Positions 42,967 through 52,852 are shown, counted from the first letter of the stretch. The stretch is DNA of 64,000 nucleotides from UBA9732 sp052170315 (GCA_052170315.1 JBQNAT010000005.1:50640-114639), one strand, 5' to 3'. Numbers and translations: made by a program. Notes: generated by a model from the letters alone, not told the origin.

Positions 42967-43233
42967 ATGGTTACCAGGGAAAAAAAGCAGGAACTCGTTG
43001 CCAAATTCGGCGGAGACGAGAAGAACACGGGGGCGACAGAAGTTCAGATTGCGCTTCTCACGGAAAGAATCAATGACCTTCAGGGGCACTTCAAAGCCAA
43101 TCCCAAGGATCACGCTTCAAACAGAGGCCTTCTGAAGATGGTAGGACAGAGAAGAAGACTTCTTAAGTACCTTAAGAACAGCGACATTGAAAAGTACCGC
43201 ACGCTCATTGCAGAGCTCGGACTCAGAAAGTGA
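42967..43233 (+). CDS. rpsO: 30S ribosomal protein S15
   Basis: An 88-residue ribosomal protein of standard length. The signature LTERINDLQGHFKANPKDHASNRGLLKMVGQRRRLLKYL is fully conserved. It is the last gene of the rimP operon and is followed by a hairpin and pnp, the same order as in many bacteria. Confidence 0.97.
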   Translation: MVTREKKQELVAKFGGDEKNTGATEVQIALLTERINDLQGHFKANPKDHASNRGLLKMVGQRRRLLKYLKNSDIEKYRTLIAELGLRK

Positions 43234-43245
43234 ACAGACGCAAAA

Positions 43246-43270
43246 GGGGCTCCGGGATACCGGAGCCTTT
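43246..43270 (+). terminator. GC-rich hairpin between rpsO and pnp
   Basis: GGCTCCGG-GATA-CCGGAGCC (43248-43267) is a perfect 8-base stem followed by only three T. It may be a weak terminator or an mRNA processing site in the rpsO-pnp spacer. Confidence 0.65.
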
Positions 43271-43373
43271 ACTGCGTTTACACACAGAGTCCGCGTTTTT
43301 TGCGGCATTGAAACCTTTACGGTAAAACAAATTGAAACAAAATAAGACAGAAGAAAGAAATAAGGAAGAATTA

Positions 43374-45644
43374 ATGTCAGAAGTAAAGAAAGTATCAGTT
43401 AAAATCGGTGATGACTACCTGGTTTTCGAAACAGGCAAGATTGCCAAACAGGCAAACGGAGCCGTTTACGCGCATTATGCAGGCTCTGCCGTTATAGCCA
43501 CAGTCTGCTGCGGAGAGGCTCCGACCGAACCGCTTGACTATGTGCCGGTATCTGTCGAGTACAACGAGAAGTACTATGCCGCCGGAAAGATTCCCGGGGG
43601 ATTCCTGAAGAGAGAATCAAAGCCTAAGGACAAGGAAATTCTTGTCAGCCGTCTTATTGACCGCCCGATGAGGCCTCTGTTTGACAAGGCTTTCAGCCGT
43701 GAAATACAGATTGTGCCTACAGTTATTTCATCGGACCAGATAAACACGCCGGATATAATAGCAATCAACGCCGCAAGCGCGGCAGTCACAATTTCGGATA
43801 TTCCGTTCAACGGTCCTATTGCCGGTGTACGCGTAGCTCTTGTAAACGGCGAATATGTCATTAACCCGACATTCAGTCAGATAGAGGAAGCCGATCTTGA
43901 TATCGTTGTTGCCGGAACACGCGAAGGCATCACAATGGTTGAAGGCGGAGCTCATGAAGTTTCAGAGCAGAATATGCTTGACGCCATTGCTGCCGCGCAG
44001 CCGGTTATCACAAGGCTCTGCGATGCTCAGCTTGAACTCAAGGCTATTGCAGGAAAGGAAAAACTTCCTGTCCTTGATATCCGGCAGGAGCTTTCATGGC
44101 TGGATGACATCCGCGAGTTCGCGCGTCCGCTTGTTGCGAAGGCTTCATTCGGGGATTCCAAGTTCTCAAGACATGATGCTCTTGCTAAGGCTCAGGCACA
44201 GACCAGAGAGAAGTACGCGGAAGAAATTGCCGCTCACGATAACGGCAGCGAACTTATCGCAAAGCTTTTTGACGACCTTGCATACGAGATTCTCAGAGCT
44301 TCCATTCTTGATGAAGGCAAGAGAGTTGACGGCAGAGGCGTCAAAGACATAAGACTTATTACCTGTGAAGTCGGCCTTCTTGCAAGGACACACGGAAGCG
44401 CCCTTTTCACAAGAGGCGAAACACAGTCAATGGCTGTGACCACCCTTGGAACCGTTCAGGACGAGCAGCTCTTTGACGATATTGACAGAGACAAGAACTA
44501 CAGCAACTTCATGCTGCATTATAACTTCCCTCCGTATTCGGTAGGTGAGACAGGTCGTCTTACAACAGGCAGAAGAGAAATAGGACACGGACATCTTGCG
44601 CAGAGAGCGCTGCAGGCCGTTGTTCCCGCGAAGGACGAATTCCCATATACGGTCAGAGTTGTCAGCGAAATCATGGAGTCCAACGGTTCCTCTTCAATGG
44701 CTTCCGTGTGCGGCGGCTGTCTTTCACTTATGGACGCAGGCGTTCCCATTTCCAAGCCGGTTGCAGGAATTGCAATGGGCCTCATAACGGAAGGCGCAGA
44801 CTACAGCAGGTATCAGATTCTTTCCGATATTCTTGGTGAAGAAGATCACCTTGGCGATATGGACTTTAAGGTTGCCGGAACACGCGACGGAATCACCGCT
44901 TTCCAGATGGATATCAAGATTGCAGGCGTTACTCCTGAAATCATGAGCAAGGCGCTCCAGCAGGCCAAAGAAGGAAGACATCATATTCTTGGAATAATGG
45001 AACAGACACTTGCTGCCCCAAGAGCGGAAGTCAACCAGTACGCTCCTAAGATTCTTACTACAAAGGTAGATGAAGAGAAAATCGGAGCTGTTATAGGTAC
45101 GGGCGGAAAGACAATCAAGGGTATTGCGCAGGCTACAGGAGCCGAGGTAAACATTGATGACGACGGTACTGTTACCATTTACGGAAAGAACTCCGCCAGT
45201 GCGCAGGCAGCTCTTGAGATGGTCAAATCCATTATTGAGGAGCCTGAAGTAGGCAGAATATATCAGGGTACGGTAAAGCGCCTTATGGATTTCGGCGCCT
45301 TTGTCGAAATTCTTCCGGGCAAGGAAGGTCTCTGCCATATTTCCAAGCTTGCGAGAACCAGAGTTGAAAATGTTTCGGATGTCCTTTCAGTAGGACAGGT
45401 CATTCCTGTAAAGCTTATTGAAATTGACAGAACCGGCGGAAAACTCAGTCTTTCCTATATTGATGCCATTGACCCGGACGGCGAGACAAAAGCTCCTGAA
45501 AGAAGGGGCGATAGAGCTCGCGGCTCAAACAACGGACCAAGGCCTTATAACCGCAAGCCCGGAACCGACAGACCCGTCAGGCCGCGTTCGGACAGACCAA
45601 GGGACAGCAGGCCGCGCGAAGACAGGATTTCTGACGAAAACTGA
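43374..45644 (+). CDS. pnp: Polyribonucleotide nucleotidyltransferase
   Basis: A 756-residue phosphorolytic exoribonuclease. Two RNase PH domains (first with FLKRESKPKDKEILVSRLIDRPMRPLF; second with RTHGSALFTRGETQSMAVTTLG and FMLHYNFPPYSVGETGR), a KH domain (KIGAVIGTGGKTIKGIAQ) and an S1 domain (YQGTVKRLMDFGAFVEILPGKEGLCHIS) are in the standard order. The last ~45 residues are extra, rich in Arg, Gly, Pro and Asp and probably disordered. ATG 43374 follows AAGGAAG. An in-frame upstream start lacks such a site. Confidence 0.97.
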   Translation: MSEVKKVSVKIGDDYLVFETGKIAKQANGAVYAHYAGSAVIATVCCGEAPTEPLDYVPVSVEYNEKYYAAGKIPGGFLKRESKPKDKEILVSRLIDRPMRPLFDKAFSREIQIVPTVISSDQINTPDIIAINAASAAVTISDIPFNGPIAGVRVALVNGEYVINPTFSQIEEADLDIVVAGTREGITMVEGGAHEVSEQNMLDAIAAAQPVITRLCDAQLELKAIAGKEKLPVLDIRQELSWLDDIREFARPLVAKASFGDSKFSRHDALAKAQAQTREKYAEEIAAHDNGSELIAKLFDDLAYEILRASILDEGKRVDGRGVKDIRLITCEVGLLARTHGSALFTRGETQSMAVTTLGTVQDEQLFDDIDRDKNYSNFMLHYNFPPYSVGETGRLTTGRREIGHGHLAQRALQAVVPAKDEFPYTVRVVSEIMESNGSSSMASVCGGCLSLMDAGVPISKPVAGIAMGLITEGADYSRYQILSDILGEEDHLGDMDFKVAGTRDGITAFQMDIKIAGVTPEIMSKALQQAKEGRHHILGIMEQTLAAPRAEVNQYAPKILTTKVDEEKIGAVIGTGGKTIKGIAQATGAEVNIDDDGTVTIYGKNSASAQAALEMVKSIIEEPEVGRIYQGTVKRLMDFGAFVEILPGKEGLCHISKLARTRVENVSDVLSVGQVIPVKLIEIDRTGGKLSLSYIDAIDPDGETKAPERRGDRARGSNNGPRPYNRKPGTDRPVRPRSDRPRDSRPREDRISDEN

Positions 45645-46090
45645 TGGGAAACTGTATTGTTAAGGTAAAACTTGATAAAGGGGCTCGGCTTCCGAAATAC
45701 GGTTCAAGCCAGGCGGCAGGTGCGGATCTCTGTGCCTGCCTTGGTCCCGGCGTTACTCTTGAAATTGCTCCTCATGAGCATGTAATGGTGCCTACGGGAG
45801 TAAGGATATCAATTCCTATAGGCTTCGAGGTTCAGGTGCGTCCGCGTTCAGGTCTTGCCGCGAAGTTCGGCATTACCGTTCTTAACAGCCCCGGTACGGT
45901 GGATTCTGATTACAGGGGCGAACTTAAGGTCATTCTTATAAACCATTCGGACAGGACTTTTGTAGTAAACGACGGTGACAGGATAGCGCAGATGGTGATA
46001 GCCCGCCACGAAAGCGCTTTCTTTGAAGTTGTTGAGAGCCTTGACGAAACGGATAGAGGGGAAGGAGGATTCGGTTCTACCGGAATTTGA
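45644..46090 (+). CDS. dut: dUTP pyrophosphatase
   Basis: A 148-residue trimeric dUTPase that removes dUTP and supplies dUMP. All family motifs are present: AAGADLCA, PRSGLAAKFGI, NSPGTVDSDYRGE, GDRIAQMVI and the C-terminal P-loop-like RGEGGFGSTG. Its ATG shares a base with the pnp stop (TGATG), indicating translational coupling. Confidence 0.97.
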   Translation: MGNCIVKVKLDKGARLPKYGSSQAAGADLCACLGPGVTLEIAPHEHVMVPTGVRISIPIGFEVQVRPRSGLAAKFGITVLNSPGTVDSDYRGELKVILINHSDRTFVVNDGDRIAQMVIARHESAFFEVVESLDETDRGEGGFGSTGI

Positions 46091-46097
46091 AAAACTT

Positions 46098-47369
46098 ATG
46101 AGAGGAAGGGGAAGGTACGGATTGCTTTACGCCTATGTGGGACGTGAGTATCTCCTGTCCTTTGCGGTAGCTTTCCTCTTTTTCTTTTTTATCTTCTTCA
46201 TAAACCAGATTCTTGTCCTTGCGCAGAGGATACTTCTAAGGAATGTAAATCTCCCGGATGTTCTTCTGCTTGTTGTTTATTCCATACCTCAGTTTCTTAT
46301 GTATACGATGCCGTTCAGCTCACTGGCATCTGCGAGTATGGTAATCGGAAATCTTTCTTCGCAGAATGAAATTCTTGCTCTTCGTTCCGCGGGAGTGCAT
46401 TTAAATAAGATTTTCAGGCCTATTCTCATAATCTCTCTTGTTTTTTCATCTCTTACGCTAATAATCGCGAACAGGATGATACCGTACACAACGAAACTTT
46501 ATAAGGAGCTGTACTCCAATATTATTCAAAGCGTTCCTACGCTTGAAATTAAAAGCTACAGTTCTACAAAATTCGGAAAGAAAGTCATATCCAACGGCCT
46601 TGCAGAGGGCAATGTCCTGCACGATGTTCTGATTTTTGACGACTCCGATAAAAAAGAAAGCCGTGTTATTTCTGCAAAAGAGGGAAGAATAACGGTTATT
46701 GATATAAACAGGTCGCTTTACCGCATTGATTTAACTGAACCGCGGGTACTTCTTACAGACTCTTTTTCACTTGAATCCTATTCTCTGGCATCCGCTTCCG
46801 AAATGTCTTTGTATCTTGATTTATCTTCAGCTGTTTCAGGCTATGTGAACATAACTCCTTCGCAGATGTCCGTAAGCGAGCTTTATGAAGCTGCTTCACA
46901 GCTTAAAGACGAGCAGAACCGGATGGAATTCAATCGCGGAAGCGAAATTTCAGGCGCTGCACAAAAGCTTGGAGAGGTTCTTATGTCGTTGGAAAAAGGA
47001 AATGCGGGAATATTTGCGGTACCTGAAATTCTTGGAAATGGCAGAGACTTGAAAAATTCACAGTCCGCAGCAGGCTACAGCTTCTACTATCAGTACTACA
47101 GAAGCGAGCTTCAAAAGAAAATCGCTCTTTCTCTTGCATGTACTTTCCTTGTTTTTATTGCGTTTCCTCTGTCGTTTTTCAGGGTAAGGTACGGACGTCT
47201 GATAGGCTTTGGACTTTCAATGTTCATTGCTGCCGCCTACTGGTTCTTTTTGTACTTTATGCATGTGAAGGCCATTTCATCACCGCTGCATCCGGCCTTT
47301 TTCATATGGGCGCCTGACGCTGTTGTCTTTGCTGCCGGTCTTCTGCTTCTGTGGAGGACAGGGAAATGA
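46098..47369 (+). CDS. lptF: LptF/LptG (YjgP/YjgQ) family permease, first subunit
   Basis: A 423-residue inner-membrane protein with three N-terminal and three C-terminal transmembrane segments around a periplasmic beta-rich domain. The family segment YTMPFSSLASASMVIGNLSSQNEILALRSAGVHLNKIFRP is clear. In LPS-bearing bacteria LptFG and the ATPase LptB extract lipopolysaccharide. Treponemes lack typical LPS, so another envelope glycolipid may be the cargo. The start is uncertain: ATG 46098 has no good ribosome-binding site, while a GGAAGGAGG lies about 30 bases upstream, inside dut. Confidence 0.88.
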   Translation: MRGRGRYGLLYAYVGREYLLSFAVAFLFFFFIFFINQILVLAQRILLRNVNLPDVLLLVVYSIPQFLMYTMPFSSLASASMVIGNLSSQNEILALRSAGVHLNKIFRPILIISLVFSSLTLIIANRMIPYTTKLYKELYSNIIQSVPTLEIKSYSSTKFGKKVISNGLAEGNVLHDVLIFDDSDKKESRVISAKEGRITVIDINRSLYRIDLTEPRVLLTDSFSLESYSLASASEMSLYLDLSSAVSGYVNITPSQMSVSELYEAASQLKDEQNRMEFNRGSEISGAAQKLGEVLMSLEKGNAGIFAVPEILGNGRDLKNSQSAAGYSFYYQYYRSELQKKIALSLACTFLVFIAFPLSFFRVRYGRLIGFGLSMFIAAAYWFFLYFMHVKAISSPLHPAFFIWAPDAVVFAAGLLLLWRTGK

Positions 47370-48484
47370 GTCTTATTAAATCAAAAGTCCTTGTCCGCTA
47401 TAATTTAAGTTCTATTCTGAAAACAGGGCTGGTTACCGCCTTGCTTGCAAGTCTTATACTTATGGGTGTGGACCTGTTTTCAAACCTTGATACATACATG
47501 AACTATGATGTGGGTTTCTTTAAGGCTCTTTGGCTTACTGCACTGTATTTCCCTGAAGCGTTTCTTCTTGCCATGGGGCCCGCATTTCTATTTGCCGTTA
47601 CATATCATATTTCCATGCTTTATGCCAATAACGAAATAATGAGCATACTGAACTCGGGAATAAGCTTTAGCGCGGTAGTTCTGCCAATAATACTTCTTTC
47701 TTTTTTTCTTTCGGTTTTTTATTTCGGTTTTAATGAAAAAGCGGCAATTCCGGCTTCCAACAGAAAAGAAGCTCTTTTAAAGATGCTTACGGACAGTTAT
47801 AGCTCTGAAGACAACAGAGACATTGCGCTTAGCGACATTCAGAATACGTACATGGTTTTCGCGGGAACTTATGTTGATTCAAGCCGTATTATTTATGAGC
47901 TTACATTGATTGAAAAGTCTCAGGACGGCTTTGTTGCAAGAAGGACAAATGCCTACAAGGCCGTTTACGATGGAGATACAGGATTTTGGACTTTCTATGA
48001 TGCTTATGTTTACAATGTAGGTTTTGATTCTGAAATTGGGGAAAACGCAGTTGAAGTAAGCCATATTGACCGGTATGAAAACCATGTTATGACGCTTGAG
48101 CCCCAGCTTTTCCGAAATGCATCAGGAGAAATTTCAAAAATGTCTCTCAAGCTTGCCAAAGCCTATTTGGACAGGATGAAGGCTTTGAATCCTGATAAGT
48201 ATTCAGGCGTGGGCACGGAATTCTACAAAAGGATATTCAGCTGCCTGACTCCTATTGTAATGATAGCAATTGCCTGCGGCATGAATTACCGCTTTAAAAA
48301 GAACGTCCTGTTTTTATCCCTTGTAAGCTCAATTTGTGTTGCCGTAGTCTACTTTGTAGTCCGGATGATTACAGAAATGTTAGCCAATCAGGGAGTAATA
48401 GCTCCGCAGTTGGGCACGCTGTTGCCGTTTGCGGTTATTCTTATTCTTTCTCTGTTATTCGGAAGTGTTTTTAGAAAACAGTAA
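47366..48484 (+). CDS. lptG: LptF/LptG (YjgP/YjgQ) family permease, second subunit
   Basis: A 372-residue partner of the preceding gene with the same topology: hydrophobic segments near residues 20-40, 55-80 and 100-125, a central soluble domain, and three C-terminal segments (residues ~290-370). LLAMGPAFLFAVTYHISMLYANNEIMSILNSGISF corresponds to the family motif. Its start overlaps the upstream stop as ATGA. A basic N-terminus (MSLIKSKVLVRYN) precedes the first segment. Confidence 0.88.
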   Translation: MSLIKSKVLVRYNLSSILKTGLVTALLASLILMGVDLFSNLDTYMNYDVGFFKALWLTALYFPEAFLLAMGPAFLFAVTYHISMLYANNEIMSILNSGISFSAVVLPIILLSFFLSVFYFGFNEKAAIPASNRKEALLKMLTDSYSSEDNRDIALSDIQNTYMVFAGTYVDSSRIIYELTLIEKSQDGFVARRTNAYKAVYDGDTGFWTFYDAYVYNVGFDSEIGENAVEVSHIDRYENHVMTLEPQLFRNASGEISKMSLKLAKAYLDRMKALNPDKYSGVGTEFYKRIFSCLTPIVMIAIACGMNYRFKKNVLFLSLVSSICVAVVYFVVRMITEMLANQGVIAPQLGTLLPFAVILILSLLFGSVFRKQ

Positions 48485-48571
48485 TTTTTTTCACTTAAAT
48501 TTAAATGTTTTGCAGCTCCGCGCTCATTTTTGGAGTACAATAAGTATGGAAACTTGCTCATGGAGAAAAAA

Positions 48572-49738
48572 ATGGAGAATAGGATTTTCAAACTTAAGCA
48601 CCGGGACAGCGGCTGCAAGGCAAGGACGGGAGAGATAACTCTTGGTCACGGAGCAGTGCAGACACCGGCTTTCATGCCCGTCGGAACAAACGGCACCGTT
48701 AAAGGAATCTATCATGACGATGTTGCCAAAATAGGGTACAACCTTATTTTGGGCAATACCTACCACCTTTATCTGAGGCCGGGAGTTGAAGTCCTCAAGA
48801 CCTTTGACGGTCTTCACAAATTCAGTCACTGGAACGGGAATATTCTTACGGACAGCGGCGGTTTTCAGGTTTTCTCTTTAAGTCACCTTAGACGTATACA
48901 CGAAGAGGGCGTAAAATTCCAAAGCCACATAGACGGTTCAAGGCATGTTTTTACGCCTGAAAAGGTAGTTGACATTCAGCAGGTCATAGGTTCCGACATA
49001 GCCATGATGCTTGATGTCTGTTCCCCTCCGGGCATTTCATGGAAGGAAACGCTTCACGCAATGGACATAACGCACTCCTGGGCGGAACGCGCTATAGTAA
49101 GGCGAGACAGCCTTAAAGACCTTACAGGAAGGGCTTTCAGAGGAAAACTTTTCGGCATAGTTCAGGGCGGTTTCTACGAAGATTTAAGAGTCAGAAGCGC
49201 TCAGACGATAAGTTCAATGGATTTCCCGGGCATAGCCATAGGGGGGTTGTCTGTAGGAGAAAGAAAAGAAGATTTCTGCCGTTATCTTGCTCTTACCGCG
49301 GATAACATCACGGAGTCAAAGCCACGCTATGTAATGGGCATAGGCTCTCCTGACTACATTCTTGAGGCGATTGAAAACGGCGTTGACCTGTTTGACTGCG
49401 TGCTTGCAACCAGAATGGCCAGAAACGGCACCGTTTTCACAGATGACGGTCTTCTTACGCTCAGCAGATCGTTCAATGAGTTCAACCACGGTCCAATTCA
49501 AGAAGGCTGTACCTGCAGGGCCTGTACCGAATATTCTCTTGCCTATATGAGACATATGTTCAAGTGCGGCGAAATGCTTGGCGGTATGCTTGCCACCGAA
49601 CATAACCTTACTTATCTTTATAACCTTATTCTCAGGGCACGCAAAGCCATTGAGGAAGACCGTTTCAAGTCCTTCAAGGAAGATTTCCTCAAGCGTTTTT
49701 ATGCTAACGGCGGACGCCATATAGAGGAAAAAATATGA
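48572..49738 (+). CDS. tgt: tRNA-guanine transglycosylase
   Basis: A 388-residue enzyme that inserts the queuine precursor into tRNA anticodons. Conserved parts are TPAFMPVGTNGTVKG, LGNTYHLYLRPG, DSGGFQVFSL, FGIVQGGFYEDLR, the second catalytic Asp region FDCVLATRMARNG, and the zinc site CTCRAC...H. The start is ATG 48572 with GGAG at the right distance; in-frame ATGs at 48530 region and 48560 are possible. It overlaps the Nudix gene by four bases. Confidence 0.96.
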   Translation: MENRIFKLKHRDSGCKARTGEITLGHGAVQTPAFMPVGTNGTVKGIYHDDVAKIGYNLILGNTYHLYLRPGVEVLKTFDGLHKFSHWNGNILTDSGGFQVFSLSHLRRIHEEGVKFQSHIDGSRHVFTPEKVVDIQQVIGSDIAMMLDVCSPPGISWKETLHAMDITHSWAERAIVRRDSLKDLTGRAFRGKLFGIVQGGFYEDLRVRSAQTISSMDFPGIAIGGLSVGERKEDFCRYLALTADNITESKPRYVMGIGSPDYILEAIENGVDLFDCVLATRMARNGTVFTDDGLLTLSRSFNEFNHGPIQEGCTCRACTEYSLAYMRHMFKCGEMLGGMLATEHNLTYLYNLILRARKAIEEDRFKSFKEDFLKRFYANGGRHIEEKI

Positions 49739-50136
49739 GATTTCCATATCACGGAGCAGGTGTAGGGCTTGTAAAGGACGGCTGCCTGCTCATAGGAAAA
49801 CGCTGCAGCAAACCGTTTTACGGTCTCTGGAGCGTACCTGGCGGCGAAAGAGAAAAGGGAATAGACAGGGATGAGCTTGCCACCGCTAAGCGTGAACTTT
49901 TTGAAGAAACGGGAATAGACCTGAATGTGCTTGAAGCAAGAATTGTCTGTTCATGGTCTCTGCGCATTCCATTTTTCAGCTGGACAACGTTTTATTATGA
50001 AATAAAGGAACTGAAGCAGGAACTTAGACCTGCCGAATTCTCTGACCTTGAGTGGGTAAAGTTTGAAGACGTTAAAAAAAAGCACCTCAGGCCTTTTACG
50101 GCAGCCGAGGTGCGAAAACTTATCAGAAATCTTTAG
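49735..50136 (+). CDS. Nudix hydrolase (MutT-like)
   Basis: A 133-residue Nudix protein. The Nudix box region GGEREKGIDRDELATAKRELFEETGI has the REL.EETG core, with two extra residues compared with the canonical spacing after the GG. FYGLWSVPGG is typical of MutT/ADP-ribose pyrophosphatase relatives. The substrate is unknown; nucleotide clean-up or an NDP-sugar pyrophosphatase are possible. The ATG overlaps the tgt stop. The end overlaps the greA stop by four bases, with the TAG of one gene inside the TTA of the other. Confidence 0.88.
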   Translation: MRFPYHGAGVGLVKDGCLLIGKRCSKPFYGLWSVPGGEREKGIDRDELATAKRELFEETGIDLNVLEARIVCSWSLRIPFFSWTTFYYEIKELKQELRPAEFSDLEWVKFEDVKKKHLRPFTAAEVRKLIRNL

Positions 50137-52829
50137 AAATCAGCGACTTCAATGCTCTTGACCGTGTAGTCATAGCTTACTCCGTTGATGTCAAACTTTC
50201 TTCTTTCTCCAACTTCCATATTGTAGATAGCCTGCCCAAGAGGAGCCTTGAAGTTCAGTATATTTTTGTTCGGGTCTGACTCCCACGGTCCGAAAAGTGA
50301 GAAGCTTACATCCTTTCCGCTCTTGTTATCAGTGAAAACAACCTTTGTGCCGAAGGAAACATACTTCATGTCAACATTTTCAGGAAGTATAACCTGAGCG
50401 CTTGAAACCTCGTCCGTAAGTTTATTCATCAGGAAATTGAGGTTCTTCTGCTTGTCCTTTCCGTACTGGTACTCGGAATTCTCCCTGAGGTCTCCAAGGT
50501 CCCTTGCAATGCCGATTTCCTTTGAGTTCTCCGGAATCTCCACGTTCATGATGTGCTCAAGTTCCGCGCTTTTGGCATCCAGCATTGCTCTGGTGCAGAG
50601 AAGGCCCTTGGGTATAATTTTTTTCTTGTCGATTCCCTTATCAGGATTGTCTCCGGTTATGGATTCCCAGTCTTCAAACTTCGAGGCAATGTGATGTTTG
50701 ACGGAAAGGCGTTCGGTTTCTATGCCGGAAATACCTCTGAGAATGGAGAAAATCTTCTGAGTTTCCGCGGCGTCTGCCAAATCTATATAGTTGTAGACTT
50801 CCTTTTCTTCGGAGAAGAGAAGGCCCAAAAGCTGTTTCTGACGCTTCTTGTTGTCCGATACCTCAGAGTTATTGGCAATTTTGTTGTTGACAAAGGAAAG
50901 CAGGGAAAGCTTTGTGATAAGAAGCTGTTCGCCCGTAACTTTTGCTCTTGCCCATTCCTTGACGGAGAAAGTTTTTACAAGATAAAGGAAGAAATCCGGG
51001 TTCTCTCTGCTGCTGCCCGCGGCATCGGCAAGAATCCTGTAAATCGCGTTCTTTCTGGGACCCTTTCGGATACAGTCCGCCATGAAGGACGTCATGTATG
51101 CGGGGTAGAGCTCAATCAGCACGTCCTGCCAGTTCTCAACGGAGGACATAACGTTGTCAACAAAGCTTCGTTTAAGCTCGGAATCCTGGATTGATTCAAA
51201 GAAGGTCTTCTTGTCCGCAATGCGGCCATAGTAATCCGCAAACGAGCCTCCAAGCTGGACGAAGGACATGCCGTTCTTGTTCTTAAGACTGTCAAGTACC
51301 AGATAAGCTACCGCGCTTTCGGTGCCGGATGTCTGAACTTTTCCTTCAAAATAGCTGACCATGTTTGTAAACTCATCGCTGTCCGTTTCGCCCTTCTGAG
51401 CTATGAAATCCTTCATTATTTTAAGTTTGCCGTAAAAGTCATTCGTGTTTTTAAAGAGAGAAAGCGTCTTCTCTTCAAAGGTAATCGGAGTGCTTCTGAG
51501 GACATAAATGTCGCTTGAGCCTTCGCTTATGCCGAAGTAGGCGTTAGTCGCAAGCTCTTTCTTCGCCGCAGTCTGCCATGCCGACCATTCCTTGGATGAA
51601 AGAATGTTGTTTTTGCCGCCTTCGACATAGAGTTCCGACTTCATCTGTTTCATTGAAGCCTGATTGTTGTATGAGGAAAGGAGTATTTCAAGACCCCATT
51701 TCACATTGTCCTTTTCCATAAACTTTGCCGCAAGCTTTTCTCTGGGGAAAGCTTCCTTCAGCACCCAGATATGCCTCTTGGGAAGCACTCTCAGGCTTGA
51801 AAAAGCCATTTTGCAGGTCATGGTGTGCATACCCTTTCCCGCGAAAAGCACCTGCATCTCATCCTTAAGAATCTTTGCAATCCTTCCGAGCTTCCAGGTT
51901 TCATGGTAGACGAAGGCGCCTTCGACAAACTCAATCTGCTTTTCGAAATTCTCTATGGCAATATTTATGTTCAGGTAGTCGTCAAGGATGCCGGTGTTGC
52001 TGAGGCAGTAGTCCAGCCTTGGGTTATCTTTGTATTTTGTTCTCCAAAGCTCTACAATCTTATCCCTGGAATCCGTGTCATGAGGCGCCAGGCGGATTAT
52101 CTTCTTGAGAATCTCTATATTCGTATCAAGGTTGAACTTGCCTTTCTCATAGATGGAATTGAGGAAATAAACGCCTTTTTCAGTGCCCATTGACTCGGCA
52201 ATCTTTGAAGCAAGGCCTATGAGGTACTCGGAGTTGTCTCCCTTAAGTCCCATTATCTTTTCCCAGACATTCTTAAGAGCCGAAAGGTCGTGGGACTTTA
52301 TGTGACGCCTGATTATAATCCTGTAGTAGTTAAGGGCGGCAGAGGTTTCGCCTTTCCTGTCAAAATGCTCGGCCAGCTTGTAAAGGACTTCGGTTTCCTC
52401 AAAATCCACCTTCACAAGACGCTCCCAGGTGGCGATTTTCTGTTCTTCCATCTTGTTTACCGAATAGCATTCAGCAAGTACTTTCAGGGCATAGGGACTT
52501 TCATTGAAGGTCAGTATCTTATTTCCAAGGAAGATTACTTCTTCCCATTTTGAGTCTTCATAGTACTGCTCAAGTACGGTAAAGATATGCCTGTCATCCA
52601 TAGGGTGGCGTCCTGTCATTGTTGCCAGATATCTCAGAGCTATCGAGTTTTTATTCTTTTCCTCAAAGCATTCCTCACAGTACAGTTTAAACTCCTGCCT
52701 GTCTTCAGCCTCTGTTAATTTTGCAGCTGCGTCATCAAGGCTTTTAAATTCCCTGACGCCTACCTCCGCAGTGCTTGAGGCCTGCCATAATTCGTTATCT
52801 ATCAAGTCTCTGACTTCTGTTGCGGTCAT
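50133..52829 (-). CDS. greA: Giant GreA transcription elongation factor with helical-repeat N-terminal region
   Basis: An 898-residue protein. Only the last ~160 residues are GreA: the coiled-coil ELEHIMNVEIPENSKEIGIARDLGDLRENSEYQYGKDKQKNL with the acidic tip Asp-Leu-Arg-Glu-Asn, then the C-terminal FKBP-like domain (VSFGTKVVFTDNKSGKDVSFSLFGPWESDPN, FKAPLGQAIYNMEVGERR). The first ~740 residues are helical repeats resembling TPR units (YEDSKWEEVIFLGNKILTFNESPYALKVLAECY). Ordinary GreA has ~158 residues; long forms are known in spirochaetes. ATG 52829 follows AAGGAG. GreA rescues backtracked RNA polymerase; the role of the extension is unknown. Confidence 0.95.
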   Translation of the reverse strand: MTATEVRDLIDNELWQASSTAEVGVREFKSLDDAAAKLTEAEDRQEFKLYCEECFEEKNKNSIALRYLATMTGRHPMDDRHIFTVLEQYYEDSKWEEVIFLGNKILTFNESPYALKVLAECYSVNKMEEQKIATWERLVKVDFEETEVLYKLAEHFDRKGETSAALNYYRIIIRRHIKSHDLSALKNVWEKIMGLKGDNSEYLIGLASKIAESMGTEKGVYFLNSIYEKGKFNLDTNIEILKKIIRLAPHDTDSRDKIVELWRTKYKDNPRLDYCLSNTGILDDYLNINIAIENFEKQIEFVEGAFVYHETWKLGRIAKILKDEMQVLFAGKGMHTMTCKMAFSSLRVLPKRHIWVLKEAFPREKLAAKFMEKDNVKWGLEILLSSYNNQASMKQMKSELYVEGGKNNILSSKEWSAWQTAAKKELATNAYFGISEGSSDIYVLRSTPITFEEKTLSLFKNTNDFYGKLKIMKDFIAQKGETDSDEFTNMVSYFEGKVQTSGTESAVAYLVLDSLKNKNGMSFVQLGGSFADYYGRIADKKTFFESIQDSELKRSFVDNVMSSVENWQDVLIELYPAYMTSFMADCIRKGPRKNAIYRILADAAGSSRENPDFFLYLVKTFSVKEWARAKVTGEQLLITKLSLLSFVNNKIANNSEVSDNKKRQKQLLGLLFSEEKEVYNYIDLADAAETQKIFSILRGISGIETERLSVKHHIASKFEDWESITGDNPDKGIDKKKIIPKGLLCTRAMLDAKSAELEHIMNVEIPENSKEIGIARDLGDLRENSEYQYGKDKQKNLNFLMNKLTDEVSSAQVILPENVDMKYVSFGTKVVFTDNKSGKDVSFSLFGPWESDPNKNILNFKAPLGQAIYNMEVGERRKFDINGVSYDYTVKSIEVADF

Positions 52830-52852
52830 TTTTTTGCTCCTTGCGCCAGATG

